In this document: piece after piece, positions 9,488 to 18,596 of the stretch | Position numbering within the stretch: position 1 is the stretch's first letter | Layout: each line of letters begins with the position of its first letter | Source of the DNA: CBDFHF01 sp965247565 | Lineage (GTDB): Bacteria; Pseudomonadota; Gammaproteobacteria; Methylococcales; Methylomonadaceae | Direction of reading: 5' to 3' | Length of the DNA: 64,000 bases | Assembly: GCA_965247565.1 (NCBI GenBank) | Contig: CBDFHF010000003.1 | Span: 372,001-436,000, forward strand | Notes under the pieces: generated by a model | The model's input: the letters and a program-made list of their open reading frames with translations, nothing else | Databases searched by the model: none | What the model was told of the DNA's origin: nothing | Translations under genes and position numbers: made by a program

Positions 9488-11497
9488 TCAAAAATCCACA
9501 CTCGCTTTGATACGATAAGTTATGCCATCTTGCTGAATGCCATTTTGGCGATGCCTCTCAGAACCGGGGTCAAAATAGCGTTCGTCGAATAGGTTGTAAG
9601 CACCGGCGGATAGCTCCAGTCCCTTCAACCATTTTTGGGTAAATAGCGTGATGTTACTGATTACACGATCATCGACTTTGCCACCTAAGGTAGTTTTTCT
9701 ACTGCTCATGTATTGAGTTTCGAAGCCTAGAAAAACCTTGTCTAACCACAGCGGCGCGATGACATTCAGCTTGACCATATGTTCAGGTGAATTGACTAAT
9801 CGCTGGTGTGTTTTTTCATTGGCAGTCTGTTGCCAGGAATAACTCAAACGGGTCTGAAAACCATTTTCCCAACTGTCTTCTAACTGCAGTTCGACGCCTT
9901 GCGATTCGACATTACCGCTGTTTTGATTTTGTAACAGACCTTTGTTATTCGTAGTTAAAGCAATGATATCCTGTATCTCAGTATGAAAAAGATTCAGCTC
10001 GCCCCGTAAATGCGCATTGAAATAGTGTTCAACTATCAATTCCAAAGTATCCAGAGTTTCTGGTTGTAAATTGGAATTAGGCATACCACCGGTCGGTGAA
10101 TAATAGTCTTCTTCAAATTCATTCGGGGCTCTGAATGCAGAGCCGTACAGCAATTTGAATGTACTACCCGTCCAAGGTTGATAGATTATGCCGGCCCGCG
10201 GATTGACGGTTTTGCCAAAGATACTGAAATAATCTAAGCGTACACCCGCATTTAATGTCAGTGAGTTTGTAACGGTGTATTCATCTTGAAAAAGCAACGC
10301 CCATTTGTAGGTGCTTTCCGTGGAATTAAGAGGTGTCCCTGTTACATCATAATTGGTCTGGTATTGATCAAAGTTATCCTGGTACTCCGCTCCGACAGTG
10401 ATTTTATGGTCATCCCAAAATACTTGGGTAGCATTGAGTTCTGCCCGCCACCATTGTCCTCGTGATAAATCTTTATTTATGACTACCCAAGGTTTTAAGC
10501 TGGCTGGCTCGGCATAATCATAAGGATAGTTGCCCCGATAACGGTAGTTGTTATAAGAAACTCTAGACTGTATGTTGAGCTGGTTAGTAAAAGTATGATC
10601 ATATTTCAGATCAATATAAGTAGACTCATCAGAAGTGCTTGCTGCCGGATTATTAAATAAACCGCCAAAAGCCGCTGTGGGTATATCTTTATTACGTCTA
10701 ACGTATAAAGCTTGTAAAGTAAAATCCTGAAACGAAGCCGTAGCCAGCAGTTTTTTAGCTTGCTCTTCATCATTGTGTTCATAAACGCCGTGATTAGTTA
10801 AAGGCGAGTCGAACTCTTTGTAATAAAGGCGGTTATACCCTTGACTATCAAAAAAAGTGCCTGACAAAAATGTTTCTAAACCGTTTTGAAAACGCTCACC
10901 CACGCTAACGCTAGTTTTGTAGGCCTCATTGCTACCATAAGATGCTTTGATGCTAGCACCACCTAAGTCACGTCCGCGCCTGGTAATAACATTAATCACC
11001 CCAAAAAACGCACTGGTGCCGTACATGGATGAGCTGGGGCCGCGCACAATTTCAACCCGCTCAATCATATCAACATCGACTGGAAATCCTTCCGAAGAAT
11101 CAAAGGAATCATAGATGTTATCGTTGAAACGATGTCCATCGATCAATAACAACAGACGGGTGTTGTAATCGGCTGGTAAACCGAAACCACGAGCGCCCAC
11201 ATATCCATAGTTTCTATCACTGGTATTGTAAAAACCCTTGAGGCTGGAAATGATTTCTCCAAAGTTGCGGTAACCGTATTTTTTTATTTCATCGGCTGTT
11301 ACCACACCCATGGATGCCGGTGGCGCTTTAGTGACTTTTTGATCATATTTAGAAGCATCGTAAACCGATGGAATCTCTTCAAATAATGCTTTGGATTCCG
11401 AAGTAGAGTTCGGATTGCTTGCGGAAGCATCATTGTTTGCATAGACCGAGCCCTCCATCAGTAGCGTAAAAATAGTAAAAAGGATCTTGTTATTCAT
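9488..11497 (-). CDS. TonB-dependent outer-membrane receptor, second of a tandem pair
   Basis: A 669-residue outer-membrane receptor with a signal peptide (ending near VYA), a plug domain (about residues 55-180; RLLLLIDGHRFND, VERVEIVRGPSSSMYGTSAFFGVINVITRRG) and a 22-strand-type barrel that ends in a terminal aromatic residue (ASVDF), as expected for BAM-dependent insertion. Its start lies two bases after the stop of the upstream paralogue. The two receptors are alike along their whole length, including the unusual LFEEIPSVYxASKY leader and the FYNTSDR segment. The leader may reach the periplasm, but a TonB-box cannot be assigned with confidence. The ligand is unknown; no siderophore or cobalamin gene is in the operon. 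Confidence 0.93.
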   Translation of the reverse strand: MNNKILFTIFTLLMEGSVYANNDASASNPNSTSESKALFEEIPSVYDASKYDQKVTKAPPASMGVVTADEIKKYGYRNFGEIISSLKGFYNTSDRNYGYVGARGFGLPADYNTRLLLLIDGHRFNDNIYDSFDSSEGFPVDVDMIERVEIVRGPSSSMYGTSAFFGVINVITRRGRDLGGASIKASYGSNEAYKTSVSVGERFQNGLETFLSGTFFDSQGYNRLYYKEFDSPLTNHGVYEHNDEEQAKKLLATASFQDFTLQALYVRRNKDIPTAAFGGLFNNPAASTSDESTYIDLKYDHTFTNQLNIQSRVSYNNYRYRGNYPYDYAEPASLKPWVVINKDLSRGQWWRAELNATQVFWDDHKITVGAEYQDNFDQYQTNYDVTGTPLNSTESTYKWALLFQDEYTVTNSLTLNAGVRLDYFSIFGKTVNPRAGIIYQPWTGSTFKLLYGSAFRAPNEFEEDYYSPTGGMPNSNLQPETLDTLELIVEHYFNAHLRGELNLFHTEIQDIIALTTNNKGLLQNQNSGNVESQGVELQLEDSWENGFQTRLSYSWQQTANEKTHQRLVNSPEHMVKLNVIAPLWLDKVFLGFETQYMSSRKTTLGGKVDDRVISNITLFTQKWLKGLELSAGAYNLFDERYFDPGSERHRQNGIQQDGITYRIKASVDF

Positions 11498-11499
11498 AC

Positions 11500-13494
11500 T
11501 TAAAAATCCACACTGGCTTTAACTCTGAAGGTCAAGCCGTCCTGCTGAATAACATTTTGCTGATGTTCGCTAGAGCCAGGATCGTAATAACGCTGGTCAA
11601 ACAGATTATAAACACTGCTGGACAACTCCACTCCGGGCAACCATTTCTGTGTAAATAAGGTGATATTACTAAGGACATAATCGTCAACATGCCCACCGGA
11701 TACGGTTTTACGCTGACTCATGTATTGCGTTTCAAAGCCAAGAAATAGCTTGTCTGTCCAAAGAGGTGTAATCAGGTTTAACTTGACCATGTGCTCAGGA
11801 GAATTCGTTAAACGCTGAGAATTTTCTTTGCTTTGCGTACCTTGCCAAGAGTAACTGATCCGGCTTTGGAAACCATTTTCCCAATTATCTTCCAGTTGAA
11901 TTTCCAAACCGTTGGATTCCACATTCCCTGAATTTTGATTCTGCACCAAATCATCATTGACCGGATTTAAAGAAATTACATCAGTGATGTCGCTATGGAA
12001 TAGATTCAGTTCTGCACGCAAATGTGAATTAAATTGATGCTCTAAAATAAACTCAACGGTTTCCAGTTGTTCGGGTTTAAGTCCACCACTGGGCAAAGTG
12101 GAAATACCCGCATCGTTGTAGTTCAGTTCACTTTGGCTAGGCGCTCTAAAAGCGGTACCGTAAAGCAGCTTGATACTGCTGGTTTGCCAGGGGTTGTAAA
12201 TTAATCCCAACCGAGGATTAAGCGTGTCACCAAAAACACTGAAGTAGTCATAACGCAATCCAGCGCTAAAAGTTAAAGCATCCGAAATTGCATAGTCGTC
12301 CTGAATAAATAAAGCCCATTGATCAGTACTGACCGCCGATTTGATGTAAGTCTGCTTGTCATAGTTAGTCAGAAATTGATCGAAATTAACTTGATATTGC
12401 CCGCCCGCAGTAAGCCGGTGATCTTGCCACACCAATTTGCTGGCTTCCAGCTCATAGCGCCACCACTGCCCTCGGAATAAATCCTTGTTAACAACAAGTC
12501 CTCCCCCGGTTTGTAAATAAGGGTAATCTCCCGTTTCGCGAAAATTGTTGTACGAAATTCTGGACTGAACATTGAGTTGATTAGTGAAGATATGGTCGTA
12601 TTTAAGCTCTAAAAAGCTTGATTCATTTTTAACATTCTCATCCGCATTAAAAGCCGTCAGATACGAAGCTGTTGGTATGTCTTTTTTCCGATTTACATAC
12701 AGACCCTGAAAAGAAAAATCACCGAACGTCATTTTGCCCAGCAGTTTTTTTGCTAACTCCTCGTCATGATTAACACTCATGCCGTTATTTGAGGCCGGGT
12801 TATCAAACTCCGGATAATACAGTTGCTGATTACCTTGGCTGTTAAAAAAACTGCCGCTGACAAAAGTTTCTAAGCCATTATTAAAACGCTCTCCATGGCT
12901 TACACTGGTTTTATAGGCATCATTGTTACCATAAGAACCTTTTACATTGAACCCTTGCTGATCACGCCCACGCTTGGTAATAACATTAACAACGCCAAAA
13001 AAAGCACTACTTCCGTATAACGAAGAGCTCGGACCACGAACAACTTCGATACGCTCAATCACATCGATATCAACAGGAAACCCCTCAGAGGTATCAAATG
13101 ACTCTAAAATGTTGTTATTGAATCGATGACCATCTATGAGTAACAATAATCGTGTGTTGTAATCGGCCGCTAAACCAAAGCCTCGGGTACCCACAAATCC
13201 ATTCGTCCTATCGCTGGTGTTATAAAACCCTTTAAGACTAGCGACTATGTCTCCAAATGTCCTGTAGCCCCATTTTTTAATTTCATCAGCCGTTACAATA
13301 CTGATTGAGGCGGGCGCTTTGGTGGTTTTTTGCTCATATTTGGAAGCACTATAAACCGATGGAATTTCTTCAAACAATTGACTGTTAGCGTCATTCACCA
13401 AAGCTTCGGGCGCAGCAAACTCATCTCCGGCAAACACTGCGCTGTGCAGAAAAAATAGGAACATGCCTATGCAACCCGATTGAAATAACGCCAT
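11500..13494 (-). CDS. TonB-dependent outer-membrane receptor, first gene of signalling operon
   Basis: A 664-residue receptor with signal peptide (MALFQSGCIG...AVFA), plug (RLLLLIDGHRFNN, IEVVRGPSSSLYGSSAFFGVVNVITKRG) and barrel ending in KASVDF. It is the first gene of an apparent five-gene minus-strand operon (receptor, receptor, binding protein, hybrid kinase, HDOD), with spacings of 2, 1, 12 and 17 bases. It is clearly paralogous to the next gene, most different in the extracellular-loop regions (for example the segment before ESSFLELKYDH), so the two may bind related but different ligands. No Fur-like box was seen in the 256 bases upstream, which argues weakly against an iron role. Confidence 0.93.
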   Translation of the reverse strand: MALFQSGCIGMFLFFLHSAVFAGDEFAAPEALVNDANSQLFEEIPSVYSASKYEQKTTKAPASISIVTADEIKKWGYRTFGDIVASLKGFYNTSDRTNGFVGTRGFGLAADYNTRLLLLIDGHRFNNNILESFDTSEGFPVDIDVIERIEVVRGPSSSLYGSSAFFGVVNVITKRGRDQQGFNVKGSYGNNDAYKTSVSHGERFNNGLETFVSGSFFNSQGNQQLYYPEFDNPASNNGMSVNHDEELAKKLLGKMTFGDFSFQGLYVNRKKDIPTASYLTAFNADENVKNESSFLELKYDHIFTNQLNVQSRISYNNFRETGDYPYLQTGGGLVVNKDLFRGQWWRYELEASKLVWQDHRLTAGGQYQVNFDQFLTNYDKQTYIKSAVSTDQWALFIQDDYAISDALTFSAGLRYDYFSVFGDTLNPRLGLIYNPWQTSSIKLLYGTAFRAPSQSELNYNDAGISTLPSGGLKPEQLETVEFILEHQFNSHLRAELNLFHSDITDVISLNPVNDDLVQNQNSGNVESNGLEIQLEDNWENGFQSRISYSWQGTQSKENSQRLTNSPEHMVKLNLITPLWTDKLFLGFETQYMSQRKTVSGGHVDDYVLSNITLFTQKWLPGVELSSSVYNLFDQRYYDPGSSEHQQNVIQQDGLTFRVKASVDF

Positions 13495-13750
13495 TAACTG
13501 AACTTTTGCCGTTGAAAGTCAGTTAAATATAGTTAAGATCTTTAAAAAGTCGGGCGATCCGGCAAAGTTTTTGTTTGGTGTTAAAACCAGAAAAAAGTAC
13601 GTGTCCGAAAATTTGTACCCCCCTCTTCCCGCCAGAAAATTGACATTCTCAAAAAATGAAAACAACTTAACACTCGGTAATCTGTGGCGCGCAAGCAATA
13701 TGGCCTCTATCTTGCTGTTATTGATGCAAACATCATTGAGGAGAGCTTTT

Positions 13751-14014
13751 ATGACTTTTAAACTACTTATCACTACGTTGCTTATATTCATCTTGAATGC
13801 TTGTGCAACGCATTCCGAATCTGCAATGCAGGCAACGCCGCAACAGTTGGTTTTACCGAATAGAGAAGACGCGCTGGGCTTTTTTAGTGCCGCGCACCAA
13901 TCAATCCGAGACACCGAACGCGCTTCTTACAACCTGATGTATAGCATCCGTGACGGCTTAGACAGTTTTGTTTACGATGCGCAAAAAGGCTACTACGAGG
14001 ATTATCAAAAGTAG
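13751..14014 (+). CDS. Small predicted lipoprotein
   Basis: An 87-residue protein starting MTFKLLITTLLIFILNACATH: a short type II signal peptide with a lipobox ending in Cys18, so it should be lipidated. The mature part is polar and helical (REDALGFFSAAHQSIRDTER), ending KGYYEDYQK. The ATG at 13751 was chosen because it follows a strong ribosome-binding site (GAGGAGAG) and begins the lipoprotein signal; the frame runs further upstream to 13571 without a signal sequence and overlaps the promoter region of the divergent TonB operon. No family was recognised and the function is unknown. Confidence 0.62.
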   Translation: MTFKLLITTLLIFILNACATHSESAMQATPQQLVLPNREDALGFFSAAHQSIRDTERASYNLMYSIRDGLDSFVYDAQKGYYEDYQK

Positions 14015-14442
14015 TTGTGCACTCAGCTAATAGCTTTGATTTTTGTAGCCGTTGAAAATAAAGCCAGGAAAAAAGTCTAATTTGAGCAAGCTATCAAATA
14101 TTTTGGTGCCAATTTGTGCAATTGATCGTTGTTAATTCTACACTTAATTATTATTGATAAAATAATTAATTTTCTTAAATATCAATAACATGCGTCATTT
14201 TGACGCGCGTCAATTTGTCTCATTGTAAGCATTTTCCGACAATGCTAACTTAATCACAGATTCTAAAAAAATCTTGCTCGCAGTTGGGGTTTAACTACGA
14301 GTACCGCGTTTTATTTTACGTAACTGATGCTTAACAGGGTGTTGAAAGATGGAAAAAACTTTTTCATCTTTGTGAATGGAGTTCATAAGTTCGCTACCAC
14401 CCTGCTAAAAGTTAGTTATAACTTACATTTAGGGGAAAACTT
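14015..14442. other. Intergenic region with hairpins, upstream of first PEP-CTERM pair
   Basis: No gene was found in these 428 bases. An AT-rich inverted repeat (TTAATTATT ... AATAATTAA) lies near 14151-14176, followed by repeated GCGTCA/TGACGC words near 14193-14212. Between about 14334 and 14406 there is a nested stem: outer arms CAGGGTG and CACCCTG enclose an inner hairpin (AAAGAT...ATCTTT with an A/T-rich inner stem, 14345-14371). It sits about 40 bases before the next start codon and is probably part of the 5' leader. It does not resemble the GEMM-like element found upstream of the paralogous gene pair. Confidence 0.45.
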
Positions 14443-15162
14443 ATGAACAAGCTCAAACCAAAGTATCTTTCTGCCGCCATCGTTACAACACTGTCTCTGA
14501 TGTCTGCTACTGCCGCACAATCAGCAGTGGTAGAAGGCACTATCTATCAACAAGTCGGTGGAGCTACTAATGTCAGCGGCACTACTATTGACTACTATGA
14601 CATCACTTTAGCGGCCAATGGCGTTCTGGAAATTGACATGCTCGCTATGGAATCCTACTCAGGTTCATTGGCTATTCATCCCGGTGGCTTGGTCGATCTT
14701 AACGAAGATGGTGAACACACCGCTTTAGACGGACATATCCGTTTGTTTCCTGGTACAAATTACGCGGCTGAAGTAGGTATAGCCGACGACAGCTCAGCAT
14801 ATACCCCTCCGGGCAACAGTAATGGCTGGGCAGATGGCTCTATCAGTTCTCGTGACTCTTATCTTTTATTAGGTCTGAATGCCGGCACTTATCGTCTGGC
14901 AGTCAGCGACTACAACATGACGCGTCAAGATGTAATCGATGGTTTCAATCCAACGGATACACTACTTAACGGCAGAACCCATGCCGATTACACCCTAGCC
15001 ATCAACGCCTATGCAGATTATGACTTCGATGACAATGGCAACCCGGTTATAGGCAATTCAATTGCTGTAGCTGTTAGCCAAGTGCCTGTGCCTAGTGCGG
15101 TATGGCTATTCGGGTCGGCTATTGCTGGCTTTGGCTCATTCCGCAGCCGCAAAAAATCCTAA
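14443..15162 (+). CDS. PEP-CTERM-type surface protein, DVUA0089-like (copy A)
   Basis: A 239-residue exported protein with a signal peptide (to about residue 28, AAQSA) and a C-terminal sorting tail: VPVPSAVWLFGSA, a hydrophobic stretch, then the basic end RSRKKS. Proteins with such tails are processed by an exosortase and delivered to the envelope or exopolysaccharide matrix (family knowledge). The middle part has an acidic Ca-site-like loop (DLNEDGEHTALD) and SADGS/LLLGLNAGTYRLAVSDY, like DVUA0089-type bacterial pre-peptidase-like domains. It is paralogous to 35733-36518 (shared DLNxDGExTxLD, HADY, GNSI-SQVPVP), and is followed 103 bases later by a second PEP-CTERM gene. No exosortase gene is in the window. 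Confidence 0.85.
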   Translation: MNKLKPKYLSAAIVTTLSLMSATAAQSAVVEGTIYQQVGGATNVSGTTIDYYDITLAANGVLEIDMLAMESYSGSLAIHPGGLVDLNEDGEHTALDGHIRLFPGTNYAAEVGIADDSSAYTPPGNSNGWADGSISSRDSYLLLGLNAGTYRLAVSDYNMTRQDVIDGFNPTDTLLNGRTHADYTLAINAYADYDFDDNGNPVIGNSIAVAVSQVPVPSAVWLFGSAIAGFGSFRSRKKS

Positions 15163-15265
15163 TTTGAAGTTTTAAGGGCGGGAAAACTCACAGATCTGCA
15201 TTTAGTGCATATTCTGGTTATCTTGCTAATTCAAAATTTTATTAATCAAATAGTGAGAAATAGTT

Positions 15266-16141
15266 ATGAATACATTACAAAAAGCAATTCGTGTCTCTCT
15301 GACTGGCGGCGCTTTAGTTTTAGGTACAATGTCAACTGCACATGCATCTATAACCATGTACAACACCTTTACTACCACTGATCAAAACAGCACTGATGGT
15401 TGGACTCGTGTGGATGGCAGCGGGAACTCCGGTTCATTACAACCGTGGGTTGGTATACCCAGCAAAGTCAACAGACCATTGAATTTTCGTGGGCCATCAG
15501 CATTAAGCTGGGCAATACAACTAAATGGCGAAGGTGATTCCGGAGTTATTTCCTCAGCAGACTCACTTAGTCGTTATAACTTTGCTGCAGAAATTGATAC
15601 CGCTCAGGGCGCATGGCAAGATGAATCTGCCGCCAAAACTGGCTGGCGGCATCAAATTGACTTCGGACTGATCCAGTCTGACGTTACTCAAACTGTACGT
15701 CTATCTGCTTCAGTAGTAGGCGGCCAATTCCCATCAAAATTCGGAATCAGTCTTTACGAAGGCATGGATAATCGCCTTTCTGGTGGCTGGAGCCATCATG
15801 GTGGCTGGAATGCTGGTTATGTGGCTGGCGACACTTCGGCCGCCAATTTGGCGAAAGTAAACAGTAATAACCCAATGGACATTACTGGGCTAACCTTCCT
15901 TGACTTTATCGACAGCTCTGGTTTAGGGACTCATGGTGGTGATGTACTCGAATTCACTGCCGAAGCGGGCAAAATTTATACTGTGCACATAGGCGGCCGA
16001 GCTGGCGGCAGTTGGAATGGCGTTAAAGCCAGCTATGCGCTTAACGTTGCTGCCGTCCCTGTTCCCGGTGCTGTCTGGTTATTCGGTAGTGCTATGGCCG
16101 GCATGACCGCAATGGTCCGCCGTAAAAAAGCCAGCGTTTAA
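15266..16141 (+). CDS. PEP-CTERM-type surface protein (copy A of second family)
   Basis: A 291-residue exported protein with signal peptide (to about THA) and the sorting tail VPVPGAVWLFGSA, hydrophobic helix and RRKKASV. The body is a compact domain with conserved words MYNTFTT, TDGWTR, PWVG, FAAEIDTAQGAWQD, GWRHQIDFGLI and WSHHGGWN that are shared almost word for word with 36926-37837, so the two are recent paralogues. The fold is unknown to me; the body looks like an all-beta secreted domain. It is probably cotranscribed with the preceding PEP-CTERM gene and is closed by a strong terminator at 16158-16186. Confidence 0.85.
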   Translation: MNTLQKAIRVSLTGGALVLGTMSTAHASITMYNTFTTTDQNSTDGWTRVDGSGNSGSLQPWVGIPSKVNRPLNFRGPSALSWAIQLNGEGDSGVISSADSLSRYNFAAEIDTAQGAWQDESAAKTGWRHQIDFGLIQSDVTQTVRLSASVVGGQFPSKFGISLYEGMDNRLSGGWSHHGGWNAGYVAGDTSAANLAKVNSNNPMDITGLTFLDFIDSSGLGTHGGDVLEFTAEAGKIYTVHIGGRAGGSWNGVKASYALNVAAVPVPGAVWLFGSAMAGMTAMVRRKKASV

Positions 16142-16157
16142 TTCCCTTAATATCCAA

Positions 16158-16186
16158 CTGGCGAAGATAATACTTCGCCAGTTTTT
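16158..16186 (+). terminator. Rho-independent terminator after first PEP-CTERM pair
   Basis: Perfect 9-bp arms CTGGCGAAG (16158-16166) and CTTCGCCAG (16173-16181) with a six-base loop are followed at once by five Ts. It begins 16 bases after the stop of the PEP-CTERM gene ending at 16141, so it probably ends that transcription unit. Confidence 0.85.
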
Positions 16187-16531
16187 GATATTTTCACGGA
16201 AACAACGCGATATGCTCATTCTGTAAAAATGTAACTGAAATCCTATATTCCCCGTTTGGTGTATTTTACGGCGGGGTCTTATGTGGAATCACTTCTATTC
16301 ATCATCCAACAATTAGGCCAAACTCAATTTAGACTCACAGAGTCTGAACTGCCTCTCCTCCCGCAAAAACAGGTTTTTTGGGTAATAAACCCAAGCTCCC
16401 AAAAAGCCATCACTGCAGCACTCTAATCAGGTTTATACTGTCGATTCGGCTCTACTTGCCGAGTAGCGCTCATCGATTAAACTCGAAATCGTGTAGTCCT
16501 TTAATTTCCCATCTTAATTTGGAGATCTACA
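16187..16531. other. Intergenic region without gene
   Basis: These 345 bases hold no convincing gene. A stem CCCCG...CGGGG lies near 16250-16276 and a short palindrome GACTCACAGAGTC near 16331-16343. A 69-codon frame (16378-16587) overlaps the next gene and shows no protein-like features, so it was not called. A ribosome-binding site GGAG at 16521 belongs to the next gene. Confidence 0.4.
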
Positions 16532-17065
16532 ATGAAATGCCTCTACTACCTGAGTTCCACGCTAGAAAGTACTCGAAAAATCAATGAAGATTTGTTTAAG
16601 GCGGGCATTAACGATTGGTTTATCCATGTTTTGAGCAAAGACGAAGCCGGGCTTAAAAAGTATAAAATCCACTCCAGCAATTTTCTTGAAAGTCTAGATA
16701 TTCTGCGTTATGGCATAATTGGTGGGTGTTTTGGTTTTATCACTGGCATTCTCGCAGTAGGTCTACTCGAAGCTTTCAAACCATTCGGCTCCGACCTGCC
16801 AAAAATCGTATATTCCGCAACCCTCGGCGTTTTGACGCTATTTGGAACTTGGGAAGGCGGCCTGACTGGAATTGCTTCAGAAAATAAAAAAATTGCTCTG
16901 TTTCATTATGAACTCGAATCAGGCGAATATCTGATTTTGATCTACGCAAAAAAAGTTAATGAGGAACTAGTCAAACAAGTTATTCAGACTAAACATCCAG
17001 AAGCCAAGTTGGTGGCAATTGATGCGAATTTTTACAACCCATTATCTAGCTTAAAACGGTTTTAA
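16532..17065 (+). CDS. Small membrane protein of DUF1269-like family
   Basis: This 177-residue protein is preceded by GGAG eight bases before the ATG. It opens with an alpha/beta segment that reads like a regulatory ferredoxin-fold half (MKCLYYLSSTLESTRKINEDL...DWFIHVLSKD), has a hydrophobic, glycine-rich hairpin (about residues 65-115, two membrane segments) and returns to a beta/alpha end (EYLILIYAKKVNEELVKQVI...HPEAKLVAID). This split arrangement is typical of DUF1269/stress-protein-like membrane proteins in proteobacteria. The role is unknown. cobU follows 45 bases later on the same strand. Confidence 0.62.
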   Translation: MKCLYYLSSTLESTRKINEDLFKAGINDWFIHVLSKDEAGLKKYKIHSSNFLESLDILRYGIIGGCFGFITGILAVGLLEAFKPFGSDLPKIVYSATLGVLTLFGTWEGGLTGIASENKKIALFHYELESGEYLILIYAKKVNEELVKQVIQTKHPEAKLVAIDANFYNPLSSLKRF

Positions 17066-17110
17066 AAACCCGTTATGGACTTGGCTGGTTAATCTGTTTA
17101 AAAAACTGAC

Positions 17111-17608
17111 ATGAAAACATTGTTTATTGGCGGGATTAAAAGCGGCAAGTCTGTGCTGGCAGAACGCTTCATTATAGAACGAGCTGGTGCGGAAAAACCT
17201 TATTATCTGGCAACAAATGAGTTTTTTGATGCAGACATGCAAGCCCGCGTCGACATTCATCAACAACGTCGCCAGCAGTCATTCATTACTTTAGAAGAGC
17301 CGACAAATCTGGTTGAGGTTTTGCAATCATGCCAAGGTTCGGTGCTAATTGAATGTATATCAATGTGGCTTAACAACCTTTTGCACCGACAAATACCGGA
17401 AGCCGATATCTTGCAATCACTAACTACTTTGATGCAGTTGCCGCACACATTGGTTTTAGTGCACAACGAAGTTGGTTTGGGAGTGATTCCTGATAACGAA
17501 TTAGCCCGGAAATTTATTGATCTTTCCGGTAAAGCGGCGCAATTAATGGCTCAGCACTGTGATGAAGTTTTTTTTTGTAGCGCCGGTTTAAGTCTACAAA
17601 TGAAATGA
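17111..17608 (+). CDS. cobU: Adenosylcobinamide kinase / adenosylcobinamide-phosphate guanylyltransferase
   Basis: A 165-residue bifunctional enzyme of cobalamin assembly. It phosphorylates adenosylcobinamide and then transfers GMP, making adenosylcobinamide-GDP for attachment of the lower ligand. The P-loop GGIKSGKS is at residues 7-14, followed by the family motifs YYLATNEFFDADMQARVDIHQQ (His carries GMP in the family), LIECISMWLNNLL and NEVGLGVIPDNELARKFIDLSGKAAQ. Length is close to the usual 170-180. No other cob gene is nearby, so it stands alone here; it ends one base before the convergent MOSC gene. Confidence 0.9.
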   Translation: MKTLFIGGIKSGKSVLAERFIIERAGAEKPYYLATNEFFDADMQARVDIHQQRRQQSFITLEEPTNLVEVLQSCQGSVLIECISMWLNNLLHRQIPEADILQSLTTLMQLPHTLVLVHNEVGLGVIPDNELARKFIDLSGKAAQLMAQHCDEVFFCSAGLSLQMK

Positions 17609-18436
17609 TTACAACGGTGGCTGCTTAGTGTCTGTGCGCTTAATCTGCACCGTATCGCCAACGATTAGCTGACCGCACTGATTATGCAGGGCATTTTGCC
17701 CAAAGTAGACTTTATTCTGCCATTTTCTGGTGCGGTTGAGCGCGGTCAGCGGCTCTTTGCCGGTTACGGCTGTTTCTGGATCGATAGTCGGTACGGAACA
17801 TCTGGAGCAAGGCTTAGGTAATCTGAAGTCAATGGCGCCTACGCTAATTTCCCGCCAGCTGTCTTCCGCATAGCCGTCACAGCCAGAAATAATAAGGTTC
17901 GGCCTAAAACGCGACATCGGCAATTGCTCAGACATTTCTCGATTTAACTGAGCTAATGAATTTTCGGAAATAATCAAAAATGGAAATCCATCAGAAAATG
18001 CAACCTGGTCTTCAGGTTTTGCATAAACTGGATCTACCGGTCTAACGGCTGTTTCGGGTTGATAAACTAATCGGCAGGGTTGCTTAAGAAACTCGCTTAA
18101 CCAGAGATCGGCATCATCTGACACACGTAAAGCCGTACAATGGTCATGCCAAATAACACAAGACACTGCTTCTCCAGTGACAGGAACCAGAGGTAGACTT
18201 AAATCTTCCATGCCCTGTGCCGATAAAACCAATTGGTTGTCGTTGAAAGCTGTTTTAATAAGCGCCATGCGTGGCAAAACCCGCTGGCTAACAAAATGAC
18301 CCTCGTTATCAACGAGCATCCATTTTCTATCATATTCCAACCCGGTTGAGATAACCGGCCAACTGGAAACCGCAATACCTGCCAATGATTTGATGGGATA
18401 GATGACTATTCCGCTTAATAAGAGTGTTTGGGTCAT
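17609..18436 (-). CDS. MOSC domain protein, YcbX-like
   Basis: A 275-residue protein with an N-terminal MOSC_N beta-barrel (ISGIVIYPIKSLAGI..., EYDRKWMLVDNEGHFVSQR) and a C-terminal MOSC domain. The segment KPCSRCSVPTIDPETA carries the Cys that in this family supports molybdenum-cofactor binding. E. coli YcbX works with CysJ in N-hydroxylamine reduction, but here the partner is unknown. The ATG at 18436 begins the conserved start; a TTG at 18451 is a weaker alternative. It is convergent with cobU, with no space between them. Confidence 0.87.
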   Translation of the reverse strand: MTQTLLLSGIVIYPIKSLAGIAVSSWPVISTGLEYDRKWMLVDNEGHFVSQRVLPRMALIKTAFNDNQLVLSAQGMEDLSLPLVPVTGEAVSCVIWHDHCTALRVSDDADLWLSEFLKQPCRLVYQPETAVRPVDPVYAKPEDQVAFSDGFPFLIISENSLAQLNREMSEQLPMSRFRPNLIISGCDGYAEDSWREISVGAIDFRLPKPCSRCSVPTIDPETAVTGKEPLTALNRTRKWQNKVYFGQNALHNQCGQLIVGDTVQIKRTDTKQPPL

Positions 18437-18596
18437 AAAGGATTCGGACAAATAGTATTTAGCTTTGCCAGCAGTATATCACTTTGGTTAAGGCGTGAAC
18501 TGGGGGAACTATTAAGCAAGAAACTGACTACTTTGGATGAAATGATGAACGGATTACAGGTGTTTGATTCTCGCGACCCGTATCAAAAATAAATGG

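Noticed and set aside
2651..13494. Cobalamin or siderophore uptake operon
   Set aside because: No cobalamin riboswitch or Fur box was seen upstream, no ABC permease or ATPase is in the operon, and a kinase follows. cobU is several kb away on the other strand.
13519..13914. Minus-strand frame of 131 codons upstream of the TonB operon
   Set aside because: It is antisense to the lipoprotein gene, which has a signal peptide, lipobox and ribosome-binding site; the minus frame shows no protein-like pattern.
14151..14176. AT-rich inverted repeat as replication origin
   Set aside because: No DnaA boxes or neighbouring replication genes; an isolated AT-rich hairpin is common in intergenic DNA.
18480..18592. 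Open plus-strand frame ending GELLSKKLTTLDEMMNGLQVFDSRDPYQK
   Set aside because: It reads like a protein end, but it has no convincing start and lies in a 160-base gap between the MOSC and PilZ genes. It may be a remnant; not enough to call.
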